From Balneolia bacterium (GTDB taxonomy: Bacteria > Bacteroidota > Rhodothermia > Balneolales > Cyclonatronaceae), in assembly GCA_022565795.1 (NCBI GenBank), contig JAIUMA010000014.1:1-64000 (forward strand): a stretch of 64,000 nt of DNA, written 5' to 3'. Below, piece after piece: positions 27,473 to 36,454 of the stretch. The notes beneath the pieces are model-generated. The model saw nothing but the letters and a program-made list of their open reading frames with translations, had not been told where the DNA came from and searched no databases. The number at the start of each line of letters is the position of its first letter. Position 1 is the stretch's first letter. The translations under genes were made by a program, and so were the position numbers.

Positions 27473-27511
27473 ATCCATCATGGTAATCACTGAAATCCTG
27501 TGAATCCTGGT
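27473..27511 (+). repeat. 39-bp direct repeat, right copy
   Basis: The second copy of the direct repeat at 27069-27108, with most positions identical (ATCCATCATGGTAATC at its start, AATCCTGGT at its end). The 250 bases after it up to msrB contain only short A+T-rich intergenic sequence, including a 15-base string AATTGCTTATTGGTT (27651-27665) that also occurs at 121-135 beside xseA. Confidence 0.7.
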
Positions 27512-27760
27512 CGGCCGTTGTAGCTAAAAATATCCAACTAAGCTTCATTCGTCCCTAATGCTTCAACGCTAAAGGGTGTACTGTAACAGATACAAAGTTC
27601 GGCTATTGAAACACGCTGCATGACCGGATCACATCCTATGCGGTTTCATTAATTGCTTATTGGTTATTGCTAATTCCAATTTCCGCTTTCGCTGAACCCA
27701 ATTTGGTCTTATTGTGTTTCAGGGAATAGAATGAAACAACCAATCAATTAATCTAATGCC

Positions 27761-28210
27761 ATGGCAGATATCAACTGGAAGCAGATACTTTTTTACGCCG
27801 ACAAAGGAAATCCCGAACCTGACAGAAGGGTAGAGAAGCCCGACGAGGAGTGGAAGAAGGAGCTAACGCCGGAGCAGTTTCAGGTGGCCAGAAAGCACGG
27901 AACCGAGCGTCCCTTTACAGGCGAGTACTGTGAAGCATTCGATCCCGGTATTTATGGATGCGTATGCTGTGGCGAAACCCTGTTTGATGCCAACGAAAAA
28001 TTTGAGTCAGGCACGGGATGGCCGAGCTTCACCAAGCCGGTAAAACTGAATGCCATTAAATACAAAGTAGACCGCAGCTTCGGCATGACCCGCGTAGAAA
28101 CCCTTTGCAACGTATGTGATGCTCACCTCGGCCACGTATTCCCCGACGGCCCGGCGCCAACCGGCCTTCGCTACTGCATGAACTCAGCCGCTCTCAAAAA
28201 GCAAACTTAG
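27761..28210 (+). CDS. msrB: Peptide-methionine (R)-S-oxide reductase MsrB
   Basis: MsrB reduces the R epimer of methionine sulfoxide in damaged proteins. The 149-residue protein has two zinc CxxC pairs (Cys67 and Cys70 in YGCVCC, Cys116 and Cys119 in CNVCDAHLGH), the substrate motif GTGWPSF (85-91), and the catalytic Cys139 in GLRYCMNSAAL. There is no MsrA fusion. No signal peptide is visible, so it is cytoplasmic. It is isolated, with repeat-rich gaps of about 770 and 1190 bases on either side. Confidence 0.95.
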   Translation: MADINWKQILFYADKGNPEPDRRVEKPDEEWKKELTPEQFQVARKHGTERPFTGEYCEAFDPGIYGCVCCGETLFDANEKFESGTGWPSFTKPVKLNAIKYKVDRSFGMTRVETLCNVCDAHLGHVFPDGPAPTGLRYCMNSAALKKQT

Positions 28211-28456
28211 GCAGGGGCAGGACGCAAAGGCGCTCGGATTATGACGCGGATTAACGCAAAGGTTTAAAAGTCATAGGTTGTAATGAGCAAAGCTCAAAAT
28301 TGTGAATCATTGGTGTCCGGGTAAACTTGAATTGTCCTTTAAAAACTGACTTAATTGAATTTGGAGCCTTTTTTATAGTGAAAACAAGAATAAACCCATG
28401 CCACATCCCGAAGATCCCGCCTGCCTGCCGCAGGCTCGAAAGGGGTCCAATATGAG

Positions 28457-28523
28457 TAGCCCCGGATGACTGAACCAAGCGAAAGCGCGACTTTAGTCCG
28501 TACCCCGCGGAAATCCGGGGTTA
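28457..28523 (+). repeat. Long inverted repeat (hairpin) in the gap after msrB
   Basis: TAGCCCCGGAT at 28457-28467 pairs with ATCCGGGGTTA at 28513-28523 (one mismatch), leaving a loop of 45 bases that contains a second small stem (GCGAAAGCGC). A GC-rich palindrome lies just upstream around 28420-28436 (CCTGCCTGCCGCAGGC). No gene is visible in 28211-28532. Confidence 0.65.
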
Positions 28524-28532
28524 GAAGTGACA

Positions 28533-29260
28533 CAATGCAAAAACAGCCGAGGAGCCAATAACGGCACTAATGTAAAACCTACTCCCGCACCGAGGCTGAA
28601 AGACTCAACTACTACAGCCGAAGGCACCAAGTCGAGTTTCATAAAAAATCTGCCCCGTCTACGGACGTTGGTACATAACTCTGCTATTCATTTCATGCAT
28701 ATGCAATGCAAAAACAGCCGAAGAGCCTAAAATGGCACTAATGTAAAACCTACATCCGCACCGAGGTTGTAAGCCTCAACTACTACAGCCGAAGGCACCA
28801 TCTCGATTTTTATGAAAAACTCTGCCCCGTCTGCTAAAGCTGGTACATAATCCTGCTAATCATTTCATGGATAGGCAATGCAAAAACAGCCGAGGAGCCC
28901 AAAGCGGCACTAATGTAAAACCTACATCCGCACCGAGGTTGCAAGCCTCAACTACTACAGCCGAAGGCACCATCTCGACTTTTATCAAAAACTCTGCCCC
29001 GTCTGCTAAAGCTGGTACATAATCCTGCTAATCATTTCATGGATAGGCAATGCAAAAACAGCCGAGGAGCCCAAAGCGGCACTAATGTAAAACCTAAATC
29101 CGCACCGAGGTTGTAAGCCTCAACTATAATAGCCGAAGGCACCATCTCGATTTTTATGAAAAAACTCTGCATTTCATGGATAGGCAATGCAAAAACAGCC
29201 GAAGAGCCAAAAACGGCACTAATGTAAAACCTACATCCGCACCGAGGCTGTAAGCCTCAG
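28533..29260 (+). repeat. Tandem array of about 172-bp units (five copies)
   Basis: Units begin with CAATGCAAAAACAGCCG at 28533, 28704, 28876, 29048 and 29185, so the spacings are 171, 172, 172 and 137. The fourth unit is short because about 35 bases near its end are missing. Each unit holds GCACCGAGG-type and GCCGAAGGCACC small palindromes; the fifth runs directly into a REP-like hairpin pair. Copies 2, 3 and 4 are most alike, and the first is most diverged. Frames across it are broken differently in each unit, so it is unlikely to be coding. Confidence 0.92.
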
Positions 29261-29291
29261 CAATCATAGCCCGGGGCAACGCCCCGGGTTA
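29244..29291 (+). repeat. REP-like double hairpin at the end of the tandem array
   Basis: GAGGCTGTAAGCCTC (29244-29258) followed by TAGCCCGGGGCAACGCCCCG and on to GGTTA (29267-29291). The second hairpin has perfect arms around GCAACGC-type core. It belongs to the same family as the hairpins at 27161-27436. The following 113 bases to the methyltransferase gene hold nothing I recognise. Confidence 0.8.
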
Positions 29292-29404
29292 TGAGATAAA
29301 CAAATTATGGCCCGAGCATGAATGGTGCAGAAATATCTATGCAGACGAGGGCCAACATTCAGGTGGTGTCAACATCAATAATGCCTTTAGGCTGAGCTTT
29401 CATG

Positions 29405-30016
29405 TTACCGCTTTATAGCAACTGCCCTCAATACATGGGCATTGCCAACATGATAAAGCCCCTCATTAAGATTCGTTTCCTGCTCGGTCAACATCTTAAA
29501 ATCAAAACCCTCAAAATCTGACTCAATTTCTTTCGCCGCGAAAAGCATATAAACGTTTTTCGGACCTCCGGCTGTTGGGTTGTTTTTGCTGTACTCAAGG
29601 TGCTCTTTGGTGAAACCCTCCAGAATAAGCACACCGCCGGGCTTAAGATATTCGGCCAGCTTCCGATGAAATGATCTTCTAAGCTCTGCGGGAAAATGTG
29701 CGAATATGAGAACAACCGCGTCAAAGGATTCCGGGTCATACCAACTATCCTGCACAGAGCAGACATCATAACTGATTTCAACATGTTTTTTCTCAGCCAG
29801 TTCTTCAGCCTTTAGCCGGCCCTGTTCGCTTATATCAAACGCTGATACCTCCCAACCCAGCTCAGCTGCATAAACCGCGTTGCGACCTTCACCCTCCGCC
29901 GGAAACAGGATACGACCGGGCTCCATACCAGTCAGCTGTGATTTTAAAAACTCATTTGGTTCAGTGCCGTATGCAAACGCTTCGTTGCCGTAGCGTTCAT
30001 CCCAAAATTCTTTCAT
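29405..30016 (-). CDS. Class I SAM-dependent methyltransferase (TehB-like)
   Basis: The 203-residue protein begins FWDERYGNEAFAYGTEPNEFL, a start typical of TehB/thiopurine-type methyltransferases. The SAM-binding motif is ILFPAEGEGRNAVYAAELGWEVSAFDIS (residues 35-62), followed by FDAVVLIFAHF and LKPGGVLILEGFT. The usual glycine-rich E/DxGxGxG is replaced by AEGEGRN, as in this subfamily. It may methylate a small molecule or metalloid. It is cytoplasmic and stands alone. Confidence 0.8.
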   Translation of the reverse strand: MKEFWDERYGNEAFAYGTEPNEFLKSQLTGMEPGRILFPAEGEGRNAVYAAELGWEVSAFDISEQGRLKAEELAEKKHVEISYDVCSVQDSWYDPESFDAVVLIFAHFPAELRRSFHRKLAEYLKPGGVLILEGFTKEHLEYSKNNPTAGGPKNVYMLFAAKEIESDFEGFDFKMLTEQETNLNEGLYHVGNAHVLRAVAIKR

Positions 30017-30111
30017 CTGTGGTCTCTTGTAGAATATAGTTCGTATTAATGTTGGCTTGCGTTTCTGCTGTTACTCTGGATCCGGATGTGAGCCAAATCA
30101 TACAGCCGGGT

Positions 30112-30564
30112 TTATTGGGCCGCTTGAGGAAATGCCTGATCTATATTGATAAAGTTGAGCGGAACGAGTTTTGCCGCAATACCATCCAGCTCAACACGCG
30201 CCATATTATTGATGCCATTGTAACGAATGTTCATAAGAGCAGGAAGGTCAACATCATCGAGCCGAATTACTGAAAGGGCCGGGGCTAAAATCCGTATACA
30301 GTCTTCGGGCTCAATATAATCCAGGATCTCGATCGTTAGTTGTTCTCCGGACGTTCTTATGGAGTAGTCAAACTCCCAGCCTCCGCAGGAGAACAAATCC
30401 TGAGTCGATAATACTAGTCCTGATGCCGGCGGATATACCGTTGGGTCTCCAAGCAGGGTGATGTTGGCATTCAGCCCTTTATCAAGTTTATCGTTCTGAG
30501 CTGGCGTCACATCAGAGCATGCTTTAATTAAGAAAAGGGAGAAAATGATAAGTATATATTTCAT
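30112..30564 (-). CDS. Hypothetical lipoprotein
   Basis: The 150-residue product starts MKYILIIFSLFLIKACSD, a signal peptide with a lipobox-like end (LIKAC), so Cys16 may be lipidated. The rest is a beta-rich, acidic sequence with two further cysteines (in FSCGGWEF and EDCIRI) that could form a disulfide. I recognise no family. It lies between tdh and the methyltransferase and is probably monocistronic. Confidence 0.6.
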   Translation of the reverse strand: MKYILIIFSLFLIKACSDVTPAQNDKLDKGLNANITLLGDPTVYPPASGLVLSTQDLFSCGGWEFDYSIRTSGEQLTIEILDYIEPEDCIRILAPALSVIRLDDVDLPALMNIRYNGINNMARVELDGIAAKLVPLNFINIDQAFPQAAQ

Positions 30565-30642
30565 TTAGCACTTTGTTTATGGCAGATACTTAACTATGTC
30601 ATCACCCTTTATATAACTGAATGCCAATTACTTTGTTCCGAA

Positions 30643-31587
30643 TCAGATCCAGTACTTCCCGATATTCTTAAGCATGTCTTCGGTCATCTTATCCAGGTCG
30701 AAGGCGTGTTTCCAGCCCCAGTCGCTACGGGCAGCAGAGTCGTCTATGCTGTCCGGCCAGGAATCGGCAATCTGCTGACGATAATCCGGCTTATAGGTAA
30801 TTTTGAAGTCAGGAATAAACTTGCGAATGGATTCCGCAATCTCCTCCGGGGTAAAGCTTATGGCCGCGATGTTGTAGCTGGTGCGCACGTTCAGCGATTT
30901 GCTGTCGGCATTCATGAGGTCGATGGTGGCTTTTACGGCATCATCCATATACATCATAGGGAGGCGGCTGTCTTTATCGAGGAAACATTCGAACGGCTCG
31001 CCTTTTACGGCTTTATGGTAAATATCAACTGCATAATCCGTTGTTCCGCCGCCGGGTAGCGTTTTGTACCCAATGAGCCCGGGATAGCGCACCGATCGCA
31101 CATCAACGCCGAAAACGCGGTTGTAGTAGGCGCAATACTGCTCGCCGGTTAGCTTGTTAATGCCATAAACTGTGGTCGGATTGCACTGCGAATTCTGAGG
31201 CGTGCCGTCGGTCTTGGCATCCGGGCCGAATACGGCTATTGAGCTCGGCCAGAAAACCTTATCAAGCTTGTAATCTTTGGCAATGCTCAGCACGTTGTGA
31301 AGGCTGCCAACGTTCAGCTTCCGAGCCAGCTCGATATTTTTTTCCGCTTTTGCAGACAGCAGGGCGGCAAGGTGATAAATCTGGGTGATTTCATGCTTTT
31401 CTACCATGGCGCGCATGGCTGCTTCGTCCATTACGTCCAGCTTTTCGAACGGCCCTTTTTTTAAGTCTCCTTCCGCGTCCCGTATATCGGTAGCGATTAC
31501 AGCATCTGTTCCGTGCTGCTCCCGAAGTTTGGATATAATTTCAACCCCCAGCTGACCGGCAGCGCCGGAAAATAGTATTTTTGTCAT
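30643..31587 (-). CDS. tdh: NAD-dependent L-threonine 3-dehydrogenase (epimerase type)
   Basis: The 314-residue protein is a member of the extended SDR/epimerase family, with GAAGQLG at 8-14 and a YGINKLTGEQY active site (YxxxK) near residue 143. It is not the zinc-dependent Tdh of E. coli. Bacteroidota use this epimerase-like form to oxidise threonine to 2-amino-3-ketobutyrate. The assignment rests on its close resemblance and on the next gene upstream, kbl, which cleaves that product. The two genes are 132 bases apart with a hairpin between them. Confidence 0.87.
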   Translation of the reverse strand: MTKILFSGAAGQLGVEIISKLREQHGTDAVIATDIRDAEGDLKKGPFEKLDVMDEAAMRAMVEKHEITQIYHLAALLSAKAEKNIELARKLNVGSLHNVLSIAKDYKLDKVFWPSSIAVFGPDAKTDGTPQNSQCNPTTVYGINKLTGEQYCAYYNRVFGVDVRSVRYPGLIGYKTLPGGGTTDYAVDIYHKAVKGEPFECFLDKDSRLPMMYMDDAVKATIDLMNADSKSLNVRTSYNIAAISFTPEEIAESIRKFIPDFKITYKPDYRQQIADSWPDSIDDSAARSDWGWKHAFDLDKMTEDMLKNIGKYWI

Positions 31588-31659
31588 TTACGTATGTAGG
31601 TTTCGAATCAAATAAACTGCGCTATAACGGGCGCATTATGAATAAACAGTCTTTTTGTT

Positions 31660-31709
31660 AAGGGTGATGGCATCCGGGGCTTCAACTGGCTCCGCAGCGC
31701 ATCACCCTT
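31660..31709. other. Hairpin between kbl and tdh
   Basis: AAGGGTGATG (31660-31669) and CATCACCCTT (31700-31709) are perfect complements. An inner CCGGGGC-GCTCCG pairing extends the stem. No clean T-run follows on either strand, so it may be a partial terminator, a processing site or a stabiliser of the upstream kbl message. The string CATCACCCTTTA recurs at 30600-30611 after tdh. Confidence 0.55.
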
Positions 31710-31719
31710 TAATATACAG

Positions 31720-32910
31720 CTATTTTATAACCCCAAGCTCTGTGCCGACTTCGGTAAACGCGCTGATGGCACGGTCGAGGTGCTCACGTTCGTGGACGGC
31801 AGATATTTGAACCCTGATGCGCGCCTCACCCTTTGGAACAACAGGGTAGTAGAAGCCGATTACGTAGATTCCCTTTTCCAGGAGTTTTGCGGCAAAATCC
31901 TGAGCGATATTCGCATCATAGAGCATGATGGGTACGATCGCATGCTCGCCCGGTTTGATGTCGAATCCTGCGGCCGTCATTTTCTCGCGGAAGTAGAGGG
32001 TGCTGCTTTCCAGCTTGTCGCGCAGTTCGGTGGTTTCGCTCAGCAGCTCCAGCACTTTGATCGAAGCGCCGCAGATGGAAGGAGCCAGGGTGTTTGAAAA
32101 CAGATACGGACGCGAGCGCTGACGCAGCATATCAATAATTTCCTGATGCGCACAAGTGAATCCGCCCAAAGCGCCACCAAGCGCTTTGCCAAGGGTTCCG
32201 GTAATGATATCAACCCGGCCCATTACATCGCGGTATTCGTGAACCCCGCGGCCTTTTTTGCCCATGAAGCCGGTAGAGTGGCATTCGTCGCTCATCACCA
32301 GGGCATCATACTTATCGGCCAGGTCGCAGATTTTGTCGAGCTGCGCGATGGTACCGTCCATGGAGAACACGCCGTCGGTTACGATGATGCGCGTGCGGGC
32401 AGAGGAGGCTTCCTTAAGCTTATCCTCCAGATCGGCCATGTCGTTGTGCTTGTAGCGAAAGCGCTGCGCCTTGCACAGGCGGATGCCGTCAATAATAGAG
32501 GCGTGATTCAATTGATCGGAGATGATGGCGTCTTCCGGACCGAATAGCGGCTCGAACAGACCGCCGTTTGCATCAAAGGCAGCGGCGTAGAGAATGGTGT
32601 CGTCGAAGCCGAGAAACTCAGCCAGCTTTTTCTCCAGCTGTTTGTGAATCGACTGCGTGCCGCAGATAAAGCGTACCGAAGACATTCCGTAGCCATATTC
32701 ATCGATGGTGTCTTTGGCAGCTTTAATTACATCGGGATGGGAGGAAAGTCCCAGGTAGTTGTTGGCGCAAAAGTTAAGGACATCATCCATTTGTGTAGTC
32801 TTGATAGATGCGCCCTGAGGGGTGGTGATTACCCGCTCGCTTTTGTACAGCCCGTCGGCTTTAATAGATTGGAGCTCTTCAGAGAGCAGGTCCTTAAGTT
32901 TCCCGTACAT
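31720..32910 (-). CDS. kbl: Glycine C-acetyltransferase (2-amino-3-ketobutyrate CoA ligase)
   Basis: This PLP enzyme cleaves 2-amino-3-ketobutyrate with CoA to glycine and acetyl-CoA. I place the start at the ATG at 32910 (396 residues, [13 protein letters not shown]), matching the E. coli length; the frame extends 31 codons farther but with non-family sequence. Motifs: [48 protein letters not shown], and the PLP lysine in [14 protein letters not shown]. The C-terminal [15 protein letters not shown] is complete. With tdh it makes the two-step threonine-to-glycine route. Confidence 0.94.
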   Translation of the reverse strand: MYGKLKDLLSEELQSIKADGLYKSERVITTPQGASIKTTQMDDVLNFCANNYLGLSSHPDVIKAAKDTIDEYGYGMSSVRFICGTQSIHKQLEKKLAEFLGFDDTILYAAAFDANGGLFEPLFGPEDAIISDQLNHASIIDGIRLCKAQRFRYKHNDMADLEDKLKEASSARTRIIVTDGVFSMDGTIAQLDKICDLADKYDALVMSDECHSTGFMGKKGRGVHEYRDVMGRVDIITGTLGKALGGALGGFTCAHQEIIDMLRQRSRPYLFSNTLAPSICGASIKVLELLSETTELRDKLESSTLYFREKMTAAGFDIKPGEHAIVPIMLYDANIAQDFAAKLLEKGIYVIGFYYPVVPKGEARIRVQISAVHEREHLDRAISAFTEVGTELGVIK

Positions 32911-33094
32911 ACAAATAATTTGGTTAGGTTTAACAGTCGGTTGGTTTGGAAATATTTTGCCTAAAAGTATGAAAATTCCATGAGTATTTCGGGCCGAATT
33001 CACTTTTGATTCGCCCGTTTGTTAATACTATATTCATTTTTACGTGCTTGAAAATTCTCAATGAAGCCAAATATTTAACGAATACATTTCTTTA

Positions 33095-36000
33095 ATGACA
33101 CACAGGTACATACTGTCTTGTGTGTTTGCCGTTGCTATCCTTTTTGGATCGTTGCAGCATGCACACGGACAACTGAATCAGGGTGGAACACCGTTCAGTT
33201 TTGATTTCGATAACAAAAACTTAAATACTGTAGAATTCGTCCAGATGGACTATGTTGATGTCGAAGCCCTCCGGGCTGAAGACCGCATCAACGACTATAA
33301 GCCAGCAACCCCGTTTCGTTTTGGCTATAATCTGGAAGTGAACCTGAACCCCACTAACAGCGGCGTTTGGGATGAAGTGAAGGAAGGCTACAACATCTGG
33401 CGACTGGGCATCAGCTCGCCCGGCGCGCGCACCATCAACCTGCTGTTCGATGATTATAAGCTACCGGAAGGCGCAACGCTTTATATCTACAGCAAGGACC
33501 GTAAGGACGTAATTGGTGCCTTCACGCATCGCAATAATCAGGAAGACGGCATCTTTGCCACTACGCTGGTTACCGGCGATGAAATCATCATCGAGTATTT
33601 TGAGCCTGGTGATGTCGAATTTGAAGGTCGCCTGAATCTGGCGCAGGTAACCCATGGCTATCGTGCCTATGGCGAGACCGACAAATTCGGTTCTTCAGGG
33701 TCGTGTAATCTCAACGTTGCCTGTGAAGAGGCCGACGGATGGGAAGAGCAAATCAGTTCTGCAGCCCGAATGGTTGTTAACGGCAACTCCTGGTGCTCTG
33801 GTCAGCTGATTAATAATACTGACAACGACGGCACACCGTACTTCCTCTCAGCCAATCACTGCTTTACGAATCCTTCGGCTGTTGTTTTCTGGTTTAACTA
33901 CGAAAGCGAGACCTGCTCAAACCCGAGCACGCCTCCTTCACATGATGCCCTTTCAGGTGCAGTTACCGTATCCAGAAACAGCGCCAGCGATTTCTGGCTG
34001 ATGGAGCTGAACGACGATATCCCTGCTGAGTACGATCTTTTCTTCTCCGGCTGGAACCGTACCGAGGAGCCGGAGATTCCAGGCTATATTTTTGGGGTAC
34101 ATCACCCGAGCGGCGATATCAAGAAATTCAGCTATCTGTTTGATGGCGTTACGGCTTCATCGTATCTCGGTGCTACTGGTTCCGGTGATACCCACTGGCG
34201 TGTAGGCACCTGGGCCGATGGAACAACTACCGAACCTGGTTCATCAGGCTCCGCTTTATTTGATGGCGACGGACGCATTATTGGTCAGCTGCACGGCGGC
34301 TATGCAGCCTGCGGAAACACCCTCGAAGACTGGTACGGCCGTATAGGCACAAGCTGGGAAGGCGGCGGAACGCCGGCAACCCGACTGAAAGACTGGCTCG
34401 ATCCCGGAAATACCGGCGCTGAGGTTTGGGATGGCTACAATCCTAATCTTGGAACGGTAGATGTTGATGCGCAGATAACCTCGGTGATTTCTCCAAGCGG
34501 AACCTACTCTCCGGCCGATGATATCACTCCGATGGTGCGTATTCGTAATGCAGGAATCCTCGACCTTACCGAAGCCAGCGTAAGCTACGTGATTGAAGGT
34601 CCTGAAACAGCCGAAGAGAGCGTCAGCTGGACCGGAAATCTGGAAACGGGTGAAACGGAAGACGTAGGTTTCGAGAGTCTTAATCTTCCCGTAGGTGACT
34701 ATAACTTTACCGCAACTATAATGGCACCGGGTGATGAGAATCCGGATAACGACACCCGCTCGGCCTCATTTCGGGTTGTTGACTGTTCCCAGCCGTTCAC
34801 TATGCCGTTTGAGGAAGACTTCGACAACGGTTCGGGTATTCCGGACTGCTGGTCGGTTACCGATAACCAGGGAAGTGGTCAGGTCTGGCAGGTTGGAAAT
34901 ATCGGAAGCAGGGGTATAGACGGAAATACTACCAGCTACGCCTATATCGATTCCGATGCATTCGGAAGCGGTAACGCGCAGGACTCAGATTTGATTACTC
35001 CGGCAATTAATATGTCGAATTACGAAAATGTTGAGTTATCCTTTCAGCATTATTTCCGTCAGTTCCAGACCTCTACGGCTACGCTCTCATATAGTATAGA
35101 TGATGGTGAAACCTGGACTCAGCTTGAAGAATGGACAACAAACACCAGTAATCCGGCAGTGTATTCCGCTTTGATTCCTGAACTTGACGGTCAAAGCCAT
35201 GTTCGTATTAAGTGGAATTATGAAGGCTCATTCGACTGGTACTGGTCCGTGGATAACATCGTGCTTGATGGCGATATGACCGGACCGCTTCCAACTGACC
35301 CTGCAATCGTACAACTGGTACACAACTCAGCTGATCCTGCGCTTGAGTCGGTTGATATTTTCATTGACGGTGAGCTGGCTATCAGTGGATTCGAATTCCG
35401 CTCATCATTGAGTGGTATTAAGCTTCCATCAGAACAGGACATCTTTGTTGGAATTGCTCCTCACGGGTCAGAGGAAATCGTGCTTGGTTCTGATGCTTTG
35501 TTTACCGAAAACGGCAGCTACCTAATTGTTGTAGACGGCGTAGGCGCGCCAGCAGATTTTGCCCCTAACCCTGACGGTCTTAGCACAGCTGCTGCTATAC
35601 GAGTATATCCGGACCTTCTGGATGCAGAGGTAAATGCTGATGAAAACGCTATGTATTTTAGCCATGGCGGTACTGATGCCGGAACAGTTAGGATAACAAT
35701 TGGTAATTCGCCTCCATCAGCCGGAGTAAGTTTTGGTGATATGCTCACAGATTTACCGGGAATGGAAAGCGATGTGAACTACATCTACATATCCGAACCA
35801 GATTCAGATGAACCCATCTTCATTCTTGAGGCCGACCTCAGCATGATGAGCGGTGAGCTGATTGGCTTTTACGCTTCAGGATTCCTGGAGCCAGCCGAAA
35901 ATCAGGGCGGTGCAGGACTGATGTTCTTCGCAGTAAGAGAAAACGGCGATATGATTGATCTTCGCGACGTGCCTCTTTCAAACGAGCACGAAACGGATGT

Positions 36001-36268
36001 TCCGACCGAGTTTGCGCTGGAGCAGAACTATCCGAATCCGTTCAACCCGACTACCTCCATCGAGTATGCACTTCCGGAGCAGGCTCAGGTCCGCCTTGAG
36101 GTCTACAACCTGATGGGACAGCGCGTAGCTACGCTTGTGAACGGCACCGAGTCAGCCGGCCGCCACACCGTAAGCTTTGATGCATCAAGGCTCTCCAGCG
36201 GTATGTACGTCTACCGCCTCGAAGCCGGCAGCTACGTGGAAACCCGCAAGATGATGCTGGTGAAGTAG
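33095..36268 (+). CDS. Secreted trypsin-like protease with T9SS sorting domain
   Basis: The 1057-residue protein has a signal peptide (cleavage near residues 25-26). A long N-terminal propeptide-like domain is followed by an S1-type protease resembling lysyl endopeptidase: catalytic His255 in SANHC, Asp299 in SDFWLMEL and Ser384 in PGSSGSALF, with several paired cysteines. Next come a CARDB-like domain (near 450-560), a MAM/jellyroll-like domain (near 570-720) and a DUF4397-like domain (VQLVHNSADPALESVDIFIDG, near 740). It ends in a type IX secretion sorting domain with NYPNPFNPTT and the MYVYRLEAGSYVETRKMMLVK tail. It should be exported and possibly surface-anchored for nutrient breakdown. 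Confidence 0.9.
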   Translation: MTHRYILSCVFAVAILFGSLQHAHGQLNQGGTPFSFDFDNKNLNTVEFVQMDYVDVEALRAEDRINDYKPATPFRFGYNLEVNLNPTNSGVWDEVKEGYNIWRLGISSPGARTINLLFDDYKLPEGATLYIYSKDRKDVIGAFTHRNNQEDGIFATTLVTGDEIIIEYFEPGDVEFEGRLNLAQVTHGYRAYGETDKFGSSGSCNLNVACEEADGWEEQISSAARMVVNGNSWCSGQLINNTDNDGTPYFLSANHCFTNPSAVVFWFNYESETCSNPSTPPSHDALSGAVTVSRNSASDFWLMELNDDIPAEYDLFFSGWNRTEEPEIPGYIFGVHHPSGDIKKFSYLFDGVTASSYLGATGSGDTHWRVGTWADGTTTEPGSSGSALFDGDGRIIGQLHGGYAACGNTLEDWYGRIGTSWEGGGTPATRLKDWLDPGNTGAEVWDGYNPNLGTVDVDAQITSVISPSGTYSPADDITPMVRIRNAGILDLTEASVSYVIEGPETAEESVSWTGNLETGETEDVGFESLNLPVGDYNFTATIMAPGDENPDNDTRSASFRVVDCSQPFTMPFEEDFDNGSGIPDCWSVTDNQGSGQVWQVGNIGSRGIDGNTTSYAYIDSDAFGSGNAQDSDLITPAINMSNYENVELSFQHYFRQFQTSTATLSYSIDDGETWTQLEEWTTNTSNPAVYSALIPELDGQSHVRIKWNYEGSFDWYWSVDNIVLDGDMTGPLPTDPAIVQLVHNSADPALESVDIFIDGELAISGFEFRSSLSGIKLPSEQDIFVGIAPHGSEEIVLGSDALFTENGSYLIVVDGVGAPADFAPNPDGLSTAAAIRVYPDLLDAEVNADENAMYFSHGGTDAGTVRITIGNSPPSAGVSFGDMLTDLPGMESDVNYIYISEPDSDEPIFILEADLSMMSGELIGFYASGFLEPAENQGGAGLMFFAVRENGDMIDLRDVPLSNEHETDVPTEFALEQNYPNPFNPTTSIEYALPEQAQVRLEVYNLMGQRVATLVNGTESAGRHTVSFDASRLSSGMYVYRLEAGSYVETRKMMLVK

Positions 36269-36306
36269 CAGTACTGCAGTGAGCAGTAATCAGTAATGGT
36301 TTTATG

Positions 36307-36342
36307 AGAAGGGGTTCGGTTTATGTGGCCGGATCCCTTTTC
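36307..36342 (+). terminator. Terminator after the secreted protease
   Basis: AGAAGGGG-TTCGG pairs with CCGGAT-CCCTTTTCT across a 9-base loop, with a T-rich end (TTTTTGG). It lies about 40 bases past the stop. Confidence 0.75.
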
Positions 36343-36454
36343 TTTTTGGTGTGGCTCATAAAAGAAGTTGTCAGGTGGTTTGTATCTGATGTGTATATGT
36401 CTATATTAAAAAATATCATTTAGCTACTGCCAACTATCAACTACTGAGTGTCTT

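Noticed and set aside
28527-28730. 67-codon frame across the first tandem repeat unit
   Set aside because: Its translation differs in each unit and is broken by stops; the array is a non-coding repeat.
28533-29260. CRISPR array as an explanation of the repeated units
   Set aside because: Units are about 172 bases and near-identical throughout, with no short repeat plus unique spacer pattern and no cas genes.
29405-30016. Tellurite-resistance function for the methyltransferase
   Set aside because: The TehB-like start is suggestive, but there is no tehA or other ter gene and the motif is shared by many small-molecule methyltransferases.
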